Source: DATMRF01 sp035566435 (lineage in GTDB: Bacteria > Verrucomicrobiota > Verrucomicrobiia > Limisphaerales > UBA8199). Taken from it: 64,000 nt of DNA. The notes under the pieces were generated by a model, which saw only the letters and a program-made list of their open reading frames with translations, was not told where the DNA came from and made no database searches. The translations under genes and the position numbers were made by a program. Position 1 is the stretch's first letter. Each line of letters begins with the position of its first letter. The DNA is taken from positions 1 to 64,000 of the forward strand of contig DATMRF010000045.1 in assembly GCA_035566435.1 (NCBI GenBank). The letters are read 5' to 3'. Shown here in pieces: positions 42,136-50,889 of the stretch.

Positions 42136-43029
42136 TTACTTTGCCGCCGTTCGGCCAAAAGGCTCAAAGCTGGCGCGAAAATGGCCCAGGACCGGCGACT
42201 TATCTTCGCGACGCCAGGCCAGTACAAGCTGAACCGGGGGCAAGCCAGAAGGCAGTGGCCGGAACACCAGCCCGGGACGCTTCACCTCTGACAACGTGGC
42301 GGTTGTCGGCGCGATGCCGAACCCAGCAGAAATCAGCCACATTTTGGTCTGGATATCGTTGGCGTATTGGACCGGGCGTGGCTTTGCGCCAGCCCTCGCG
42401 CATTCGGCAAAAAACGCGTCGTAGAATCCATGCTGCGAGCCGGGATGGATTAGCACCATTTCCTGGTTATGAAAATCCCGCCATTCCAGGCGCCGTTTGG
42501 CGGCCAACGGATGCCCGGCCGGCAGGGCGAGGACCTGGTAAGATTCGCCAACAAAACGATATTCCAATTCGGAGAATCCTACCGGGGGCCGCAACAGCCC
42601 GGCGTCCAGTTCCTGCGTTCGCAACCTCTGCAATTGCTCAGTGCTGGTCAGGTCGAAGAGAGACAATTGTACCGCCGGAAATTGCTGCCGAAACCGCCGC
42701 AGGATGCCGGCGAGCCAGGCATTGGCGACCGGAGCGACAAAGCCCACGCGCAGCGTGCCCGCCAGGCCGTGTTCGGCTTCCCGGACGCGTTGCTCGGCCT
42801 GCGTGGAGGCCGCCAGCACCGTCCGTGCCTCTTCGAGAAAAACCCGCCCGGCATGGGTCAGGCGCACCGAGCGGGTGGTGCGTTCGAAGAGCCGGACGCG
42901 CAGCTCCTCCTCCAGAGACTTGATTTGCGCGCTCAGCGGCGGCTGGGCGATATGGAGCTTTTCAGCAGCGCCACGGAAGCTCAAGTGCTCGGCCACGGCC
43001 ATGAAATAACGCAAATGTCGCAGTTCCAT
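42136..43029 (-). CDS. LysR-family transcriptional regulator
   Basis: A 297-residue LTTR. The N-terminal winged helix-turn-helix is ELRHLRYFMAVAEHLSFRGAAEKLHIAQPPLSAQI (core AAEKLHIAQPPLSAQIKSLE), followed by a linker helix and a LysR_substrate effector domain (about residues 90-295). It is divergent from the RND efflux operon across 71 bp, the usual arrangement for a regulator of that operon. The effector is unknown. Confidence 0.95.
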   Translation of the reverse strand: MELRHLRYFMAVAEHLSFRGAAEKLHIAQPPLSAQIKSLEEELRVRLFERTTRSVRLTHAGRVFLEEARTVLAASTQAEQRVREAEHGLAGTLRVGFVAPVANAWLAGILRRFRQQFPAVQLSLFDLTSTEQLQRLRTQELDAGLLRPPVGFSELEYRFVGESYQVLALPAGHPLAAKRRLEWRDFHNQEMVLIHPGSQHGFYDAFFAECARAGAKPRPVQYANDIQTKMWLISAGFGIAPTTATLSEVKRPGLVFRPLPSGLPPVQLVLAWRREDKSPVLGHFRASFEPFGRTAAK

Positions 43030-43034
43030 GGTTT

Positions 43035-43051
43035 GATACTATAAACATATC
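43035..43051. promoter_or_regulatory. Candidate LysR-type binding site
   Basis: GATACTATAAACATATC contains GATA-N9-TATC, an interrupted palindrome of the T-N11-A class, in the 71-bp space between the LysR gene and the RND operon. Position and symmetry suggest an operator. Confidence 0.4.
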
Positions 43052-43100
43052 AATCGCCCGGCAAACATGTATTGGCTCCTCGCACCACTTTTCGGCAATA

Positions 43101-46100
43101 ATGGCGCTTATGTGGATCGTTCGTCTCGCGCTCCGCCGCCCTTATACCTTTATTGTGGCGGCGCTCGTGCTGCTGCTGCTCACCCCGCTGGTGCTGCTGC
43201 GCACGCCGACCGATATTTTCCCCTCGATCAACATCCCGGTGGTGAGCATTGTCTGGACCTACGCCGGCCTGGACGCCCAGGACATCGAGCAGCGCTTCAA
43301 TTACAACCAGGAACGGTCGCTGACCACGACCGTCAACGACATCGAGCACATCGAATCCAACGCCTACAACGGCGTGGGCATCATTAAGGTCTTCTTCCGC
43401 GAGGGCACCTCCGTCGATGCCGGTGTCGCCCAGGTAACCGCGATAGCCCAAACCATCATTCGAACGATGCCCCCGGGCACCACCCCCCCGCTGATCATCC
43501 GCTACAGCGCCTCGACGGTCCCGGTGCTGCAATACAGCATCAGCAGCCCGACCATGTCCGAGCAGCAAATTTTTGATGTGAGCGCCAACCAACTCCGCGT
43601 TGGCCTGGCCACCGTGAGGGGGGCATCAATGCCCTGGCCGTACGGCGGCAAGACCCGCGTGGTCTCCGTGGACCTGGACCTGGCCGCGCTAAAGGCTAAG
43701 AACCTCGCCCCGCTCGACGTGGTCAACGCCATCAACGCACAGAACCTCATTTTGCCCAGTGGGACCGCGAAAATCGGCAGGACCGAATACCCGGTGGAAC
43801 TCAACACCACACCGGTATTGATGGCCGAGTTGGGCAACCTGCCGATCAAGACTGTTGATGGGGCGGTGCTCCATGTGAGCGATGTCGCCCAGGTCCGCGA
43901 CGGGTATCAGCCGCAGCAAAACGTAGTGCGCAACGATGGCATCCGCGGCGCGCTACTGATGATTTATAAGACCGGAGCCGCCTCCACCCTGGATGTCGTG
44001 CGCGGCATCAAACAGGCCCTGCCGAGGGTGCTGGCGGGCTTGCCTCCAGACCTCAGTGTAAAAGAGTTTGCTGACCAATCGATCTTCGTGCGCGCTGCGA
44101 TCAGCGGCGTGGTCCGGGAGGGCGTCATTGCGGCCAGCTTGACGGCACTGATGATCCTGCTCTTCCTGGGTTCGTGGCGGAGCACGTTGATCATCGCGCT
44201 GTCCATCCCATTATCGGTGTTTAGCTCCATCCTTCTCCTGAGTGCCCTGGGGGAAACTATCAACCTGATGACGCTGGGCGGTTTGGCGCTGGCGGTGGGG
44301 ATCCTGGTCGATGACGCGACGGTGGCGATTGAGAATATCCACCGGCACATGGCATCGGGGAAAGCGTTGAACGCAGCCATCGTGGACGGCGCGCAGGAAA
44401 TCGCCATGCCGGCGTTTGTTTCGACACTCTGCATTTGCATCGTTTTTGTGCCGATGTTCTTTCTGACCGGAGTGGCGCATTACCTGTTTGTTCCGCTGGC
44501 GGAGGCGGTGGTGTTCGCGATGCTGGCGAGCTACGTGATTTCGCGAACCCTGGTCCCCACGCTGGTGATGTATTTCTACCGCAATGTCCAACATTACCCA
44601 GGCCAAGACGAGCCTTCGCCCAAAGCGCCGTGGTTGCGGCCCCTGGCCGCGCTCCAGGACAGCTTTGAGCGGTGGTTCGACCGGTTCCGCGAGGGATACC
44701 GCTTGCTTCTCGGAGCGGTGCTGCACCATCGCGGCGCTTTTGCCCTCATCTTTCTGGTGTTTTGCCTGGGCTCGCTGCTGCTGGTGCCGCAACTGGGCGA
44801 GGATTTTTTCCCCGCCGTAGATGCCGGGCAGATGCGTGTGCATTTGCGCGCCCGCAGCGGCACCCGCATCGAGGAAACGGCAAAGCTGGTCGATGAGGTC
44901 GAGACCGCAATTCGAAAAGAGATTCCCAGGGACGAGATCCACGGGATTCTGGACAATATCGGCATCCCCGCCTCGAGTATCAATTTGACCTACAACGACA
45001 GCGGCCTGTTGGGGACGGGCGACGCCGACATCCTCGTTTCGCTGACGCCGCAGCATCACGCGACGGCTGGTTACATGAAAAAGCTGCGGGTCCGCCTCGC
45101 GAGTGAGTTTCCCGGTACGACCTTTTATTTCCTGCCGGCCGACATCGTGAGCCAGTCGATCAACTTCGGCGTGCCGGCACCATTTGACGTTCAGATCGTT
45201 GGACGTGACCAGGCGCCGAACCGTGAGGTGGCGGCGCGGCTCGCCGAAAAGATTCGGCACCTGCCCGGGGCGGTGGACGTCCGGGTACAGCAACCGGCGG
45301 ATCTGCCGAAGCTTGAATTTGAGATCGACCGGACCAAGGCCTCGGAAATGAACCTCGCCGAGCGGGATGTCGCCAACTCGGTGTTGCTAAGCCTGAGCGG
45401 CAGCGGGCAGGTGCAGCCGGCGTATTGGATCGATCCAGAGAGCGGCATTCAGTACCTGGTCAACGTTCGCGTCCCCGAACACCGGATGGATTCTTTTGCC
45501 GCCCTCAACTCGATCCCGATTAATGCCAGCCAGCCTGGCCAGGGAGACGTCCAGTTGCTGGCAAACCTGGCCGGATTCTATCGCACTAACGGGCCGCCCG
45601 TGATCTCGCATTACAACATCCTGCCGGTTATCGATGTGTACGGCGGGGTCAGCGGACGCGACCTCGGAGGGTTGCTCCATGACCTCAAACCAATTATTGC
45701 GCAAGCCGAGCAGGAGCTGCCGCGCGGCAGTTTTATCAACCTCCGGGGCCAGGCGCAGACGATGCGTTCGAGTTTCATGGGTCTGGGCGTCGGCCTGGTG
45801 ATGGCCATGGTCCTTATCTATCTCCTGTTGGTGGTTAATTTTCAGAGCTGGCTCGATCCGTTCATCATCATTACGGCGTTGCCCGGCGCGCTGGCCGGAG
45901 TGATTTGGGCGTTGCACCTGACCTTAACGACGCTGAGCGTGCCGGCGTTGATGGGGGCGATCATGAGCCTGGGGGTCGCGACAGCCAACTCGGTGCTCGT
46001 GGTCACTTTTGCCCGCCACGCCCGCGAAGCGGGCGTGGATCCATTGACGTCGGCTTGGGATGCGGGGGTCAGCCGCTTGCGCCCGGTGCTCATGACGGCG

Positions 46101-46334
46101 GCGGCGATGGTGATCGGCATGCTCCCGATGGCACTAGCGCTGGGCGAAGGCGGCGAGCAAAATGCGCCTTTGGGTCGCGCGGTGATCGGGGGCCTGGTGC
46201 TGGCGACAATCGCGACGCTGTTTTTTGTGCCGGCGGTTTTCAGCTTGCTGCATCGCCGCGCGGCGGCGCCGGTCAGGACGCCGACTCCGGTTCCCCCGCA
46301 AGCTGGCGGCATCAGTCCCGCCCCGGCCGTCTGA
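43101..46334 (+). CDS. RND-family efflux transporter, inner-membrane permease (AcrB-like)
   Basis: A 1077-residue protein with 12 predicted membrane segments and two large periplasmic loops. Motifs are PTDIFPSINIPVVSIVW near the N-terminus, the TM4 aspartates in AVGILVDDATVAIENI, and the second-half MGAIMSLGVATANSVLV. It pumps substrates using the proton gradient together with the adaptor and outer-membrane genes that follow at short distance. Sequence style is closer to multidrug pumps than to heavy-metal pumps, but the substrates are unknown. Confidence 0.95.
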   Translation: MALMWIVRLALRRPYTFIVAALVLLLLTPLVLLRTPTDIFPSINIPVVSIVWTYAGLDAQDIEQRFNYNQERSLTTTVNDIEHIESNAYNGVGIIKVFFREGTSVDAGVAQVTAIAQTIIRTMPPGTTPPLIIRYSASTVPVLQYSISSPTMSEQQIFDVSANQLRVGLATVRGASMPWPYGGKTRVVSVDLDLAALKAKNLAPLDVVNAINAQNLILPSGTAKIGRTEYPVELNTTPVLMAELGNLPIKTVDGAVLHVSDVAQVRDGYQPQQNVVRNDGIRGALLMIYKTGAASTLDVVRGIKQALPRVLAGLPPDLSVKEFADQSIFVRAAISGVVREGVIAASLTALMILLFLGSWRSTLIIALSIPLSVFSSILLLSALGETINLMTLGGLALAVGILVDDATVAIENIHRHMASGKALNAAIVDGAQEIAMPAFVSTLCICIVFVPMFFLTGVAHYLFVPLAEAVVFAMLASYVISRTLVPTLVMYFYRNVQHYPGQDEPSPKAPWLRPLAALQDSFERWFDRFREGYRLLLGAVLHHRGAFALIFLVFCLGSLLLVPQLGEDFFPAVDAGQMRVHLRARSGTRIEETAKLVDEVETAIRKEIPRDEIHGILDNIGIPASSINLTYNDSGLLGTGDADILVSLTPQHHATAGYMKKLRVRLASEFPGTTFYFLPADIVSQSINFGVPAPFDVQIVGRDQAPNREVAARLAEKIRHLPGAVDVRVQQPADLPKLEFEIDRTKASEMNLAERDVANSVLLSLSGSGQVQPAYWIDPESGIQYLVNVRVPEHRMDSFAALNSIPINASQPGQGDVQLLANLAGFYRTNGPPVISHYNILPVIDVYGGVSGRDLGGLLHDLKPIIAQAEQELPRGSFINLRGQAQTMRSSFMGLGVGLVMAMVLIYLLLVVNFQSWLDPFIIITALPGALAGVIWALHLTLTTLSVPALMGAIMSLGVATANSVLVVTFARHAREAGVDPLTSAWDAGVSRLRPVLMTAAAMVIGMLPMALALGEGGEQNAPLGRAVIGGLVLATIATLFFVPAVFSLLHRRAAAPVRTPTPVPPQAGGISPAPAV

Positions 46335-46343
46335 TTTTTTGAT

Positions 46344-47558
46344 ATGAAGTCGACCCCAGAAATCGCTGGCAAACCCTCTGGACCCCTGCCGAACCCGCTG
46401 GCGGGAGCGCCAGCCAATTCGACCGCCAAACTCGGGCGCGCTGCAGTCGCCGCGGCAGTGCTGGTTGTCGTTGGCGCCCTGGCGGGCCTGTTGCCCCGCT
46501 GGCATCATAGCGCCGCGCTGCGCGCCGAGACCCGGCAGTTAGCCCAGCCAATAGTGAATATCGTCTCCCCGGTCCCCGAAAAACCCGCCGCCGCTTTGAG
46601 CCTTCCTGCGGAAGTCAAACCGTACCTCGAAGCACCCATTTACTCGCGTGGGAGCGGCTATCTCAAACGCTGGCTGGTCGATATTGGCGCCCAGGTCAAG
46701 GAAGGCGACCTGCTCGCGGAGGTGGATACGCCCGAACTAAACCAAGAGCTTGCGCAAGCCCGCGCCCAGCTCGCGCAAGCGCAGGCCGCCCTCGATTTGG
46801 CAAAAACCACCGCGGCTCGCTGGGCGGAGCTGCTTACGACCGCGAGTGTCAGCGAGCAGGAGGCGGCGGAAAAACGGGCGGACTTAGAGCTCAAACAAGC
46901 TAATGTCGAAGCCGCTCGAGCGAATGTGAGGCGGCTGGAGGACCTGCAATCGTTCGAGAGCATCCGAGCACCTTTCGCCGGTACCATCACGGCGCGGAAC
47001 ACGGACGTCGGGCAACTGATTTCTGCCGGCAGTAGCAAAGAATTGTTCCGGCTGGCGCAAACCGGCACTCTCCGGGTTTATGTGCGGGTACCCGAAACCG
47101 CGGCGCACAGCGTTGTCCCAGGGCAGAAGGCCGAGTTTTCAGTGCCGGAGATGCCGGGAAGGACGTTCCCTGCCAAGGTCGTGCGGACTTCCGGCGCGAT
47201 GAGCGCCGATTCGCGAACTTTGCTGACGGAGCTGGAAGCAGACAACTCGCGCGGTGAGATCCTGGCGGGGACTTATGCCCAGGTTCGCTTTACCGACGCC
47301 CAGCCTGAAGCTGCACTGACGCTCCCGTCCAACACCTTGTTGTTCCGGGCGGAGGGCCCGCAGGTCGGGGTCGTGAACGCAGATGGAAGGGTGGAGCTCC
47401 GCCGGATAACACTCGGCCGCGACTTCGGTCCAACCTTTGAGGTCCTGTCAGGTGTGGCGCCTGGCGACCGCATCATTCTGAACCCCTCGGATGCACTGGT
47501 AAGCGGTATGACGGTCGGGATCGCTCAAGCTGCCGAGAAAACGGCGGCCAACCAGTGA
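46344..47558 (+). CDS. RND efflux periplasmic adaptor (membrane fusion protein)
   Basis: A 404-residue adaptor with an N-terminal membrane anchor (about residues 33-53, AAAVLVVVGALAGLLP). A split biotinyl-lipoyl domain (YSRGSGYLKRWLVDIGAQVKEGDLL and IRAPFAGTITARNTDVGQLI) surrounds a coiled-coil hairpin rich in Ala/Gln/Glu. Beta-barrel and membrane-proximal domains follow. It lies 9 nt after the permease and overlaps the outer-membrane gene by 4 nt, so it belongs to one operon. Confidence 0.94.
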   Translation: MKSTPEIAGKPSGPLPNPLAGAPANSTAKLGRAAVAAAVLVVVGALAGLLPRWHHSAALRAETRQLAQPIVNIVSPVPEKPAAALSLPAEVKPYLEAPIYSRGSGYLKRWLVDIGAQVKEGDLLAEVDTPELNQELAQARAQLAQAQAALDLAKTTAARWAELLTTASVSEQEAAEKRADLELKQANVEAARANVRRLEDLQSFESIRAPFAGTITARNTDVGQLISAGSSKELFRLAQTGTLRVYVRVPETAAHSVVPGQKAEFSVPEMPGRTFPAKVVRTSGAMSADSRTLLTELEADNSRGEILAGTYAQVRFTDAQPEAALTLPSNTLLFRAEGPQVGVVNADGRVELRRITLGRDFGPTFEVLSGVAPGDRIILNPSDALVSGMTVGIAQAAEKTAANQ

Positions 47559-49090
47559 AGACACGAATGCGAGCAGCAGGACTTCTGAACCTTCGGTGTT
47601 CGGGTTTCGCGCGACGGATCGTGTCGGGCACCGTCAGCCTCGCGGTCCTGGCCGGCATAATGCAGGTAAGCGGCTGCAAGGCCGGCCCCGACTATCACCG
47701 CCCTGCCCCCCTGGGGACCAATGCGATGCCGACCAGCTTCGAGGGGATGGGTACCAACGCGAGCGAATGGAAACCAGCTCTCCCCTCGGCCCATACGCCC
47801 CGCGGAGCCTGGTGGGACGTGTTCGGTGATGCGGAACTGGGCCTGTTGGAAAACCTGGCAGCAGCGAACAACCAGGAATTGGCAGGCACGCTGGCGCGAT
47901 TCGATGAAGCGCGAGCCTCGATGCATATCGCACGCGCGGGCCTGTTCCCGCGAGCGGAGCTGGATCCCAGCTACATCCGGCAGCGCACAAGCATCAATGA
48001 GCCTCAGAACGGGCGCGCGGCGGGCTTAGCGCCCACATATAACACATTCGATTTATCATTGTCCGCCGGTTGGGAGCTCGATCTCTGGGGTCGCGTGCGC
48101 CGTCAGGTAGAGTCGGCTCTAGCAGGCCTTGCGGCCAGTGCAGCGGATCTCGAGACTACTAAACTGGCCATCCAGGCCGAGCTCGCCACGGACTATTTTG
48201 CCCTCCGCTCCCTCGATTCCGAATACAACTTGCTGGAGCGGACGGCGCAGAGCTATCGACGCTCGCTCGAACTAACGTTGAATCGCCGCAAAGGAGGGGT
48301 TGCCAGCGACCTTGATGTCTCCCAGGCCGAGACGGTACTGCGCACCACCCAGGCTGATTTGCCCGGGTTGCGGTTAGAACGGGCCAAGTTGGTACATGCC
48401 CTCGCAAGGTTGTGCGGCCAGCCGCCGCCCGGCTTTAAGTGGGAGCCGCGCCCGGTGGAAACGGCAGCGGTTCCGTTAGTCCCCGCGTCTCTGCCCAGCC
48501 AACTGCTGGAGCGCCGGCCGGATATCGACGCCGCCGAGCAGAGAATGGCGGCGGCCAACGCCCAGATCGGAGTTGCACAAGGCGCTTTTTATCCTCGCGT
48601 GCGCTTCGACGGCCTGGCGGGGTTCCGATCCGTGGATGCCTCAAGCTGGTTCGACTGGCCAAGCCGGGCGTGGGCATTTGGGCCGAGCATCCAATTGCCG
48701 TTGTTCACCGGTGGCCTTAACCGAGCCGAGCTCGCGTTCGCCCACGCCACGTATCGGGAGACGGTCGCGAGCTACCGTCAGACCGTGCTAATGGCTTTTC
48801 AGGAAGTTGAGGACCAACTCGCTGCCCAACAGTTGCTGCAATCTCAATTGGAAGCGGAGGAGGCCGCGCTCGCTGCAGCCCGGCGCACGCTCGAAACCGC
48901 CAATAACCGTTATAAGGCTGGCCTGGTGACTTACCTTGAAGTCGCTACCGCCCAGCGCTCGGCGTTGACGCTTGAACGCACGGTCGTTCAACTTCGCGGT
49001 GATAAGCTGGTAGCCGCCGTGGGCTTGATCCGCGCGCTGGGCGGAGGATGGGAAAACAATTCCGAAACTCGAAGCGCTACCGCTCGGTGA
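47555..49090 (+). CDS. Outer-membrane efflux lipoprotein (NodT/OprM family)
   Basis: A 511-residue TolC-like protein. The N-terminus has a lipobox-like LAGIMQVSGC, so the mature protein is probably a lipoprotein. GPDYHRP and WWDVFGDAELGLLENLAAANN are typical NodT-family starts, and two outer-membrane-factor repeats cover about residues 90-500, with the equatorial LLERRPDIDAAEQRMAAANA. The start is GTG 47555, overlapping the adaptor stop; ATG 47567 is possible. It completes the tripartite pump. Confidence 0.93.
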   Translation: MKTRMRAAGLLNLRCSGFARRIVSGTVSLAVLAGIMQVSGCKAGPDYHRPAPLGTNAMPTSFEGMGTNASEWKPALPSAHTPRGAWWDVFGDAELGLLENLAAANNQELAGTLARFDEARASMHIARAGLFPRAELDPSYIRQRTSINEPQNGRAAGLAPTYNTFDLSLSAGWELDLWGRVRRQVESALAGLAASAADLETTKLAIQAELATDYFALRSLDSEYNLLERTAQSYRRSLELTLNRRKGGVASDLDVSQAETVLRTTQADLPGLRLERAKLVHALARLCGQPPPGFKWEPRPVETAAVPLVPASLPSQLLERRPDIDAAEQRMAAANAQIGVAQGAFYPRVRFDGLAGFRSVDASSWFDWPSRAWAFGPSIQLPLFTGGLNRAELAFAHATYRETVASYRQTVLMAFQEVEDQLAAQQLLQSQLEAEEAALAAARRTLETANNRYKAGLVTYLEVATAQRSALTLERTVVQLRGDKLVAAVGLIRALGGGWENNSETRSATAR

Positions 49091-49255
49091 ACCGGCTGGT
49101 GTCGTTCTATCTGGCCTCCTTCTCCTCAGTCTCGTCGTCCTCGATTTCGTAGTCGTTGTTAACAAGATCGAAAATCAAAAACAGGGTTTCTTGCCTATTT
49201 TCGTGCCTTCTTGTGGCCATTCTCCTGTGTTTAATTAAGAATTCTCAGAACCGCC

Positions 49256-50200
49256 TCACATCTCAAATACTTGCCTGACGAACTCCCGGCTGCGGCGGTG
49301 GTTCTCCACCACCGACCGCGTTATCTTGGTTCCGCTTTCGATGGCCAGTTCGACCGTGAAGCGCCTGGGGAGGCGGTGACTTGCGGCATATTTCGCGACC
49401 GTAGCATAATCGACATCTCCGGTATCGAGGTCTTCCCACCAAACTCCATGTCGGCTTTGCCGCAAATGCCAGGTCACCACCCGTTCGCCATATTGTCGGA
49501 GACCGTCCATCGGCATCACGCCGCCTTTCCAGACCCAGTGAACGTCGTAGCACCAGCCCACTACGCCGGGCTTAGTGTTGTCAAAATCGTAATGGAACTC
49601 CCGCGCGCCATTGGCCATTTCCGGAAGATGCTGATGTACGCCCAGTTTCAGCCCAAGCGCGTTTACGCCCTCACCCAACTCGCCCAGGGCGGCGGCCTGC
49701 GTTTTGAGTTCCTCGTCTGTCTTCTCGCGCCCGATCGGGTCGGCATTGCAACTAATGACCTGGAAGCCATTCTCCCGGCATACCTTTGCCGCCGCCAGAA
49801 CCTTGCTTACTACCTCTCCTGCCTTGCCGGCTTCGTGCAACCGCGCCCCGACGTAGAGGCTGACCGGTTGCAGCCCTTTGGCCTTGAGTTGCGCGCCGAA
49901 GCGGGCGTTTTCATCGGGCTTCGCAACGTCCATGAACATCTCCAGATAATCGTAGCCGGTATCACGGAGCGCCGAAATGACCCCCTCAACGTCCAGTTTT
50001 TTGTTTTCACGCTGGGCGTACTGGCCCCAACCGTAGATATTCGAGCCAACCAGGGTCCTGGCTCCTGCCTCAGCCTCGCTCACCGCCCCTAAAATGGAGA
50101 TTTGCGGAAGCATCGCACTGGCTCCCAACGCCGGCGCTATCTGACGGATGAATTGACGGCGGGTTTGACCAGTGCCGGAAGCTCGATCAGTTGAACACAT
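49256..50200 (-). CDS. Tat-exported sugar phosphate isomerase/epimerase-like TIM barrel
   Basis: A 314-residue protein. The N-terminus has a twin-arginine motif (TRRQFIRQ) and a hydrophobic stretch (APALGASAMLPQISILGA), so export folded through Tat is likely. The body is an AP_endonuc_2/xylose isomerase-like barrel with YDYLEMFMDVA, KLGVHQHLPEMA, GWCYDVHWVWKGG and a C-terminal VELAIESGT, including His and Glu residues suited to metal binding. Relatives epimerise or isomerise sugars; the substrate is unknown. Confidence 0.88.
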   Translation of the reverse strand: MCSTDRASGTGQTRRQFIRQIAPALGASAMLPQISILGAVSEAEAGARTLVGSNIYGWGQYAQRENKKLDVEGVISALRDTGYDYLEMFMDVAKPDENARFGAQLKAKGLQPVSLYVGARLHEAGKAGEVVSKVLAAAKVCRENGFQVISCNADPIGREKTDEELKTQAAALGELGEGVNALGLKLGVHQHLPEMANGAREFHYDFDNTKPGVVGWCYDVHWVWKGGVMPMDGLRQYGERVVTWHLRQSRHGVWWEDLDTGDVDYATVAKYAASHRLPRRFTVELAIESGTKITRSVVENHRRSREFVRQVFEM

Positions 50201-50267
50201 TCAGGTATTGAAAACCCGCCAAGCGCCGTGTCCAGTCAAAAGCACCGACGGGCGTGACTTGTCGGTC

Positions 50268-50352
50268 ACGGTTGGGGCGCGGGATTTCAATCCCGCGAAA
50301 AGAGGGACGAAATACGAAGGCAGACCCGGGATTGGAATCCCGCCCCCCACCA
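50268..50352. repeat. Dispersed GGGATTGGAATCC-type palindromic repeat, copy 2
   Basis: CACGGTTGGGGCGCGGGATT continues with TCAATCCCGCG and is followed about 30 bp later by CCGGGATTGGAATCCCG. It shares the left arm almost base for base with 32846-32928, while the middle differs. Confidence 0.7.
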
Positions 50353-50375
50353 CAAGTCTCCTGTCGCACGGAAAT

Positions 50376-50424
50376 CAGTGCAAAGTGATGCAAAGTAGTG
50401 CAAACCAGTGCAAGGTGGTGCAAG
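50376..50424. repeat. Five TGCAA words at exact 10-bp spacing
   Basis: TGCAA begins at 50379, 50389, 50399, 50409 and 50419, mostly preceded by G (AGTGCAAAGTGATGCAAAG and so on). The spacing equals about one helical turn, so the five words face the same side of the DNA. It could be an array of binding sites or a decayed minisatellite. Confidence 0.65.
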
Positions 50425-50435
50425 TCGCGCGCCTC

Positions 50436-50465
50436 CCCCCGGCTCGCTTGCCAGCGAGCCGGGGG
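50436..50465. repeat. Perfect 13-bp GC-rich hairpin
   Basis: CCCCCGGCTCGCT (50436-50448), loop TGCC, AGCGAGCCGGGGG (50453-50465). It follows the TGCAA array directly. The remainder of 50466-50800 has no gene that I can support. Confidence 0.6.
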
Positions 50466-50800
50466 ACGAGGGCGCTCGGCGGTCGGCCAGGCAGGTTGGC
50501 GAATGGACCGGCGATATTCCGTAAGATGTCAAAGAGCTATCGAGCCGGCCCAAGCAGAGCGGCCTGGCTGGCGCGACACGTGCCATTGGGCACGCTGATG
50601 AAAGGCTACCTCGGGCGGGAAGGAAAAGCTTCTCAGCGAAAGCGACTTTGTATTAAGAGAGTTCCCAAGGGTGCAGGGCAGTAGCCGCCGGTGAATCCGC
50701 AAGCGTCAAACTAGATGGGCGTAGTGTCACCGTCCGATGCCTTTTAATCGGCGTGCATTTCGCCTCTGTGGCAATCGAGCGAGCTAGCGCGCCAAAAGAG

Positions 50801-50836
50801 CAAACGGGGACGCCGTTGAGCGTCCCCGTCTGTTTG
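50801..50836 (-). terminator. Terminator of the ferritin-like gene
   Basis: GGGGACGC (50806-50813) and GCGTCCCC (50820-50827), extended by CAAAC/GTTTG outside, form a hairpin. On the minus strand it is followed by TTTGCTCTTTT. It lies 54 nt downstream of the stop codon at 50890. Confidence 0.7.
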
Positions 50837-50889
50837 CCCACGCCGCACAGCGATCCGCCAATCGCGGCGGCGACCGGTTCTACTCGCGG

